15,638 nt of DNA from DAOVDI01 sp965373045 (lineage in GTDB: Bacteria; Acidobacteriota; Aminicenantia; Aminicenantales; Aminicenantaceae), in assembly GCA_965373045.1 (NCBI GenBank), contig CBDVEQ010000039.1, positions 1 to 15,638 on the forward strand, written 5' to 3'. Positions within the stretch are counted from its first letter, which is position 1, and every line of letters starts with the position of its first letter. Below, piece by piece: positions 14,265 through 15,638 of the stretch. The notes below the pieces were generated by a model. The model was not told where the DNA came from and searched no databases. It was given only the letters and a program-made list of their open reading frames with translations. Position numbers and translations under genes: made by a program.

Positions 14265-14343
14265 CTTTCCCTTCGTCATTCCCGCCTAATCCTCTGCCAA
14301 TTTCACCTTTCCCTTCGTCATTCCCGTGCAAACGGGAATCCAG
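14265..14343. repeat. dRS3-like repeat copy plus a preceding half copy
   Basis: ATTCCC-N8-GGGAAT occurs once at 14320-14339. The surrounding 28 bases (14316-14343) match 1383-1410 at 27 of 28 positions in the same orientation. A 19-base string at 14266-14284, TTTCCCTTCGTCATTCCCG, recurs exactly at 14308-14326, so the left copy looks like a broken first unit. The hairpin lies between two convergent genes and might help end transcription both ways, but no T-run is present. Confidence 0.75.
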
Positions 14344-14356
14344 TTCTTTGCGGTTT

Positions 14357-15574
14357 TTACTTGGTGGCATAATAGCCAATCCGGTGATTTATCTTGTAGT
14401 TTTTATCTTTCACCTTTAATTGTATTGTCTTGAATTGTCCATCTTCCCGATAGTTTTCTGGGGAATAATAAAGAAGATAATTGGATTCGAATTTTCCTGC
14501 CGTATTGATAAATCCGGCAGCCGGGTTTTGAGAAGTGTCAACAGTACCGCCGGTCGCATTTGCCATTTCAGAGAAAATGTCAAAGACATCTTCGGACTGT
14601 TCTCTCATGTAAACCCCGGATATATTTTCCTGATTTTTGTCCATGAAAATAAAGTTAAATAGTATAGAGGAGTCCGAAAAAGCCCGTGTTATTCGTTCGG
14701 TATTCAGTTTAATTGCCCTGTTGTACATTTGGAAAAGGTCCTGTACCTGGCCCAGAATATTTGGATCATCCTGATACATACTTGTCAGCCTGCTTAAAAC
14801 ATTTGGATGTATTTCCGGCCTGAATTCTCTCTGGTAAAAGAAAAAAACAACTTTTTGACCTCCCAGTCTTTTCAGACTGGATGCAAATATAAGAAACTTT
14901 TTTTCGTCCACAACTCTGAGTCCATCCATTATTGATAAGGTATCCTTGTATCTCGGAAGAAGAAACTCGATGCCGAACTGGCTTGAGCTCGATCCGGTCT
15001 CGATATCAGATATAGACCTTTGTCCTCCAGCAGAAGAGATCCCTCTTACAAGCCTTTTCAGGTCCCTCAGTAGACTGTTGTAATTAGATGCTCCGATCTT
15101 TATGTCTTTTCTTATAATGCCGTTTAATTCTTTTGCCAGGACTTCCTTGGACTTCGATTGTAATGCTTGGGAAGAAAGCGAGTAGTTTTTAGCAGGAGTA
15201 ATAACACTGAGTGTATCTCCGGGCAGCATCACATTTGAGAAGAAATAATCAATTGCCTCGCTAATTTTAGGATTATATTCCAATGCCTGGAAAAAGAGAT
15301 AAAAGTTTCTTGATAGCAGAGGCATAAAATCCTGGGCTGCTTCTGTGCGTATAATTTTTGCCTTATTCGTTAGGTAAAGAGCTTGTATTTTTTGGAGTTT
15401 TCCATCTTCATATAACTCAAAATCATCGATCGTCAGGTCATCCACAAATCTATCTCCGTCCAGAACAGTGACAGGAACAATTATATTTGTAATTGTGATC
15501 TTATATTGTTCCGCTTGGGGAAAAAAATTGACCGTCATCACCAAAAATACTAATAAGAAAATGATTTTTTTCAT
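14357..15574 (-). CDS. Secreted VWFA-related protein, paralogue of 1663-2907
   Basis: A 405-residue protein with a signal peptide (about 1-20, MKKIIFLL core, ending FFPQ). The family entry motif is clear at 31-65 (IIVPVTVLDGDRF, LTIDDFELYEDGKLQKI). The VWA-like region follows, and the tail YLLYYSPENYREDGQFKTI...HRIGYYA (366-403) mirrors the paralogue. Also shared are FFYQREF (245-251), DSSI (301-304) and EQSEDVFDIFSEMANATGG (325-343). As in the paralogue, the DxSxS metal motif is lost: LFFQALEYNP stands there (93-102). A serine- and glycine-rich stretch (about 179-199) replaces part of the paralogue's charged helix. It is probably periplasmic or surface-exposed, with an unknown partner. GGAG lies ten bases before the ATG. 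It is convergent with the small exported gene. Confidence 0.88.
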   Translation of the reverse strand: MKKIIFLLVFLVMTVNFFPQAEQYKITITNIIVPVTVLDGDRFVDDLTIDDFELYEDGKLQKIQALYLTNKAKIIRTEAAQDFMPLLSRNFYLFFQALEYNPKISEAIDYFFSNVMLPGDTLSVITPAKNYSLSSQALQSKSKEVLAKELNGIIRKDIKIGASNYNSLLRDLKRLVRGISSAGGQRSISDIETGSSSSQFGIEFLLPRYKDTLSIMDGLRVVDEKKFLIFASSLKRLGGQKVVFFFYQREFRPEIHPNVLSRLTSMYQDDPNILGQVQDLFQMYNRAIKLNTERITRAFSDSSILFNFIFMDKNQENISGVYMREQSEDVFDIFSEMANATGGTVDTSQNPAAGFINTAGKFESNYLLYYSPENYREDGQFKTIQLKVKDKNYKINHRIGYYATK

Positions 15575-15621
15575 TTTTCATATTCTCCGTTATTTTGATT
15601 TTAATAGCTGAGTAAAATACC

Positions 15622-15627
15622 ATTATA
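15622..15627 (-). promoter_or_regulatory. Putative -10 box of the right VWFA-like gene
   Basis: The minus strand has a perfect TATAAT here, about 48 bases before the ATG at 15574. The matching -35 box would lie past the window edge and cannot be checked. No sigma-54 element is visible in the 64 bases available. Confidence 0.35.
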
Positions 15628-15638
15628 CATCTTTATGG

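Overview
The window reads as a chromosomal piece from a Gram-negative bacterium of the Acidobacteriota sphere, most likely a Candidatus Aminicenantes-like lineage. This placement is inferred from family content: two VWFA-related proteins of the acidobacterial type, two GWxTD-domain proteins, a sulfatase-like/TPR fusion and a TonB-dependent receptor with an N-terminal carboxypeptidase-regulatory-like domain. Moderate, AT-leaning base composition and many short secretion signals fit. No rRNA, tRNA, CRISPR array, transposase or phage gene was seen.

Layout. Positions 1-130 hold the tail of an RRM RNA-binding protein (+). A polytopic membrane protein of unknown function follows (215-1303, +). A 359-base gap then carries a dRS3-like palindrome, a perfect 10-bp dyad and a sigma-54-type promoter in front of a secreted VWFA-like protein (1663-2907, +). 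Convergent to it is a tightly packed minus-strand operon, read from 9904 down to 2953: carboxypeptidase-regulatory/TPR protein, sulfatase-like/TPR protein, GWxTD protein, GWxTD/TPR protein, and a CBM9/DOMON-like secreted protein. Upstream of it, behind a strong intrinsic terminator, is a 1069-residue TonB-dependent outer-membrane receptor (10052-13261, -) that starts with TTG and has a second sigma-54-type promoter. A small secreted/membrane protein (13687-14241, +) diverges from it, and a second VWFA-like paralogue (14357-15574, -) closes the window.

How the parts may work together (inference). Nearly every product carries an export signal, so this is an envelope or periplasmic module: an outer-membrane receptor, TPR scaffolds, an alkaline-phosphatase-superfamily enzyme, GWxTD proteins of unknown function, a putative carbohydrate-binding protein, and two VWFA-like proteins that seem to have lost the metal site. 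The receptor and one VWFA-like gene have nearly identical sigma-54 elements (TGGYATGGAAATTGCA) and so may be co-regulated. A 28-bp repeat (27/28 identical) lies in direct orientation near both ends of the region.
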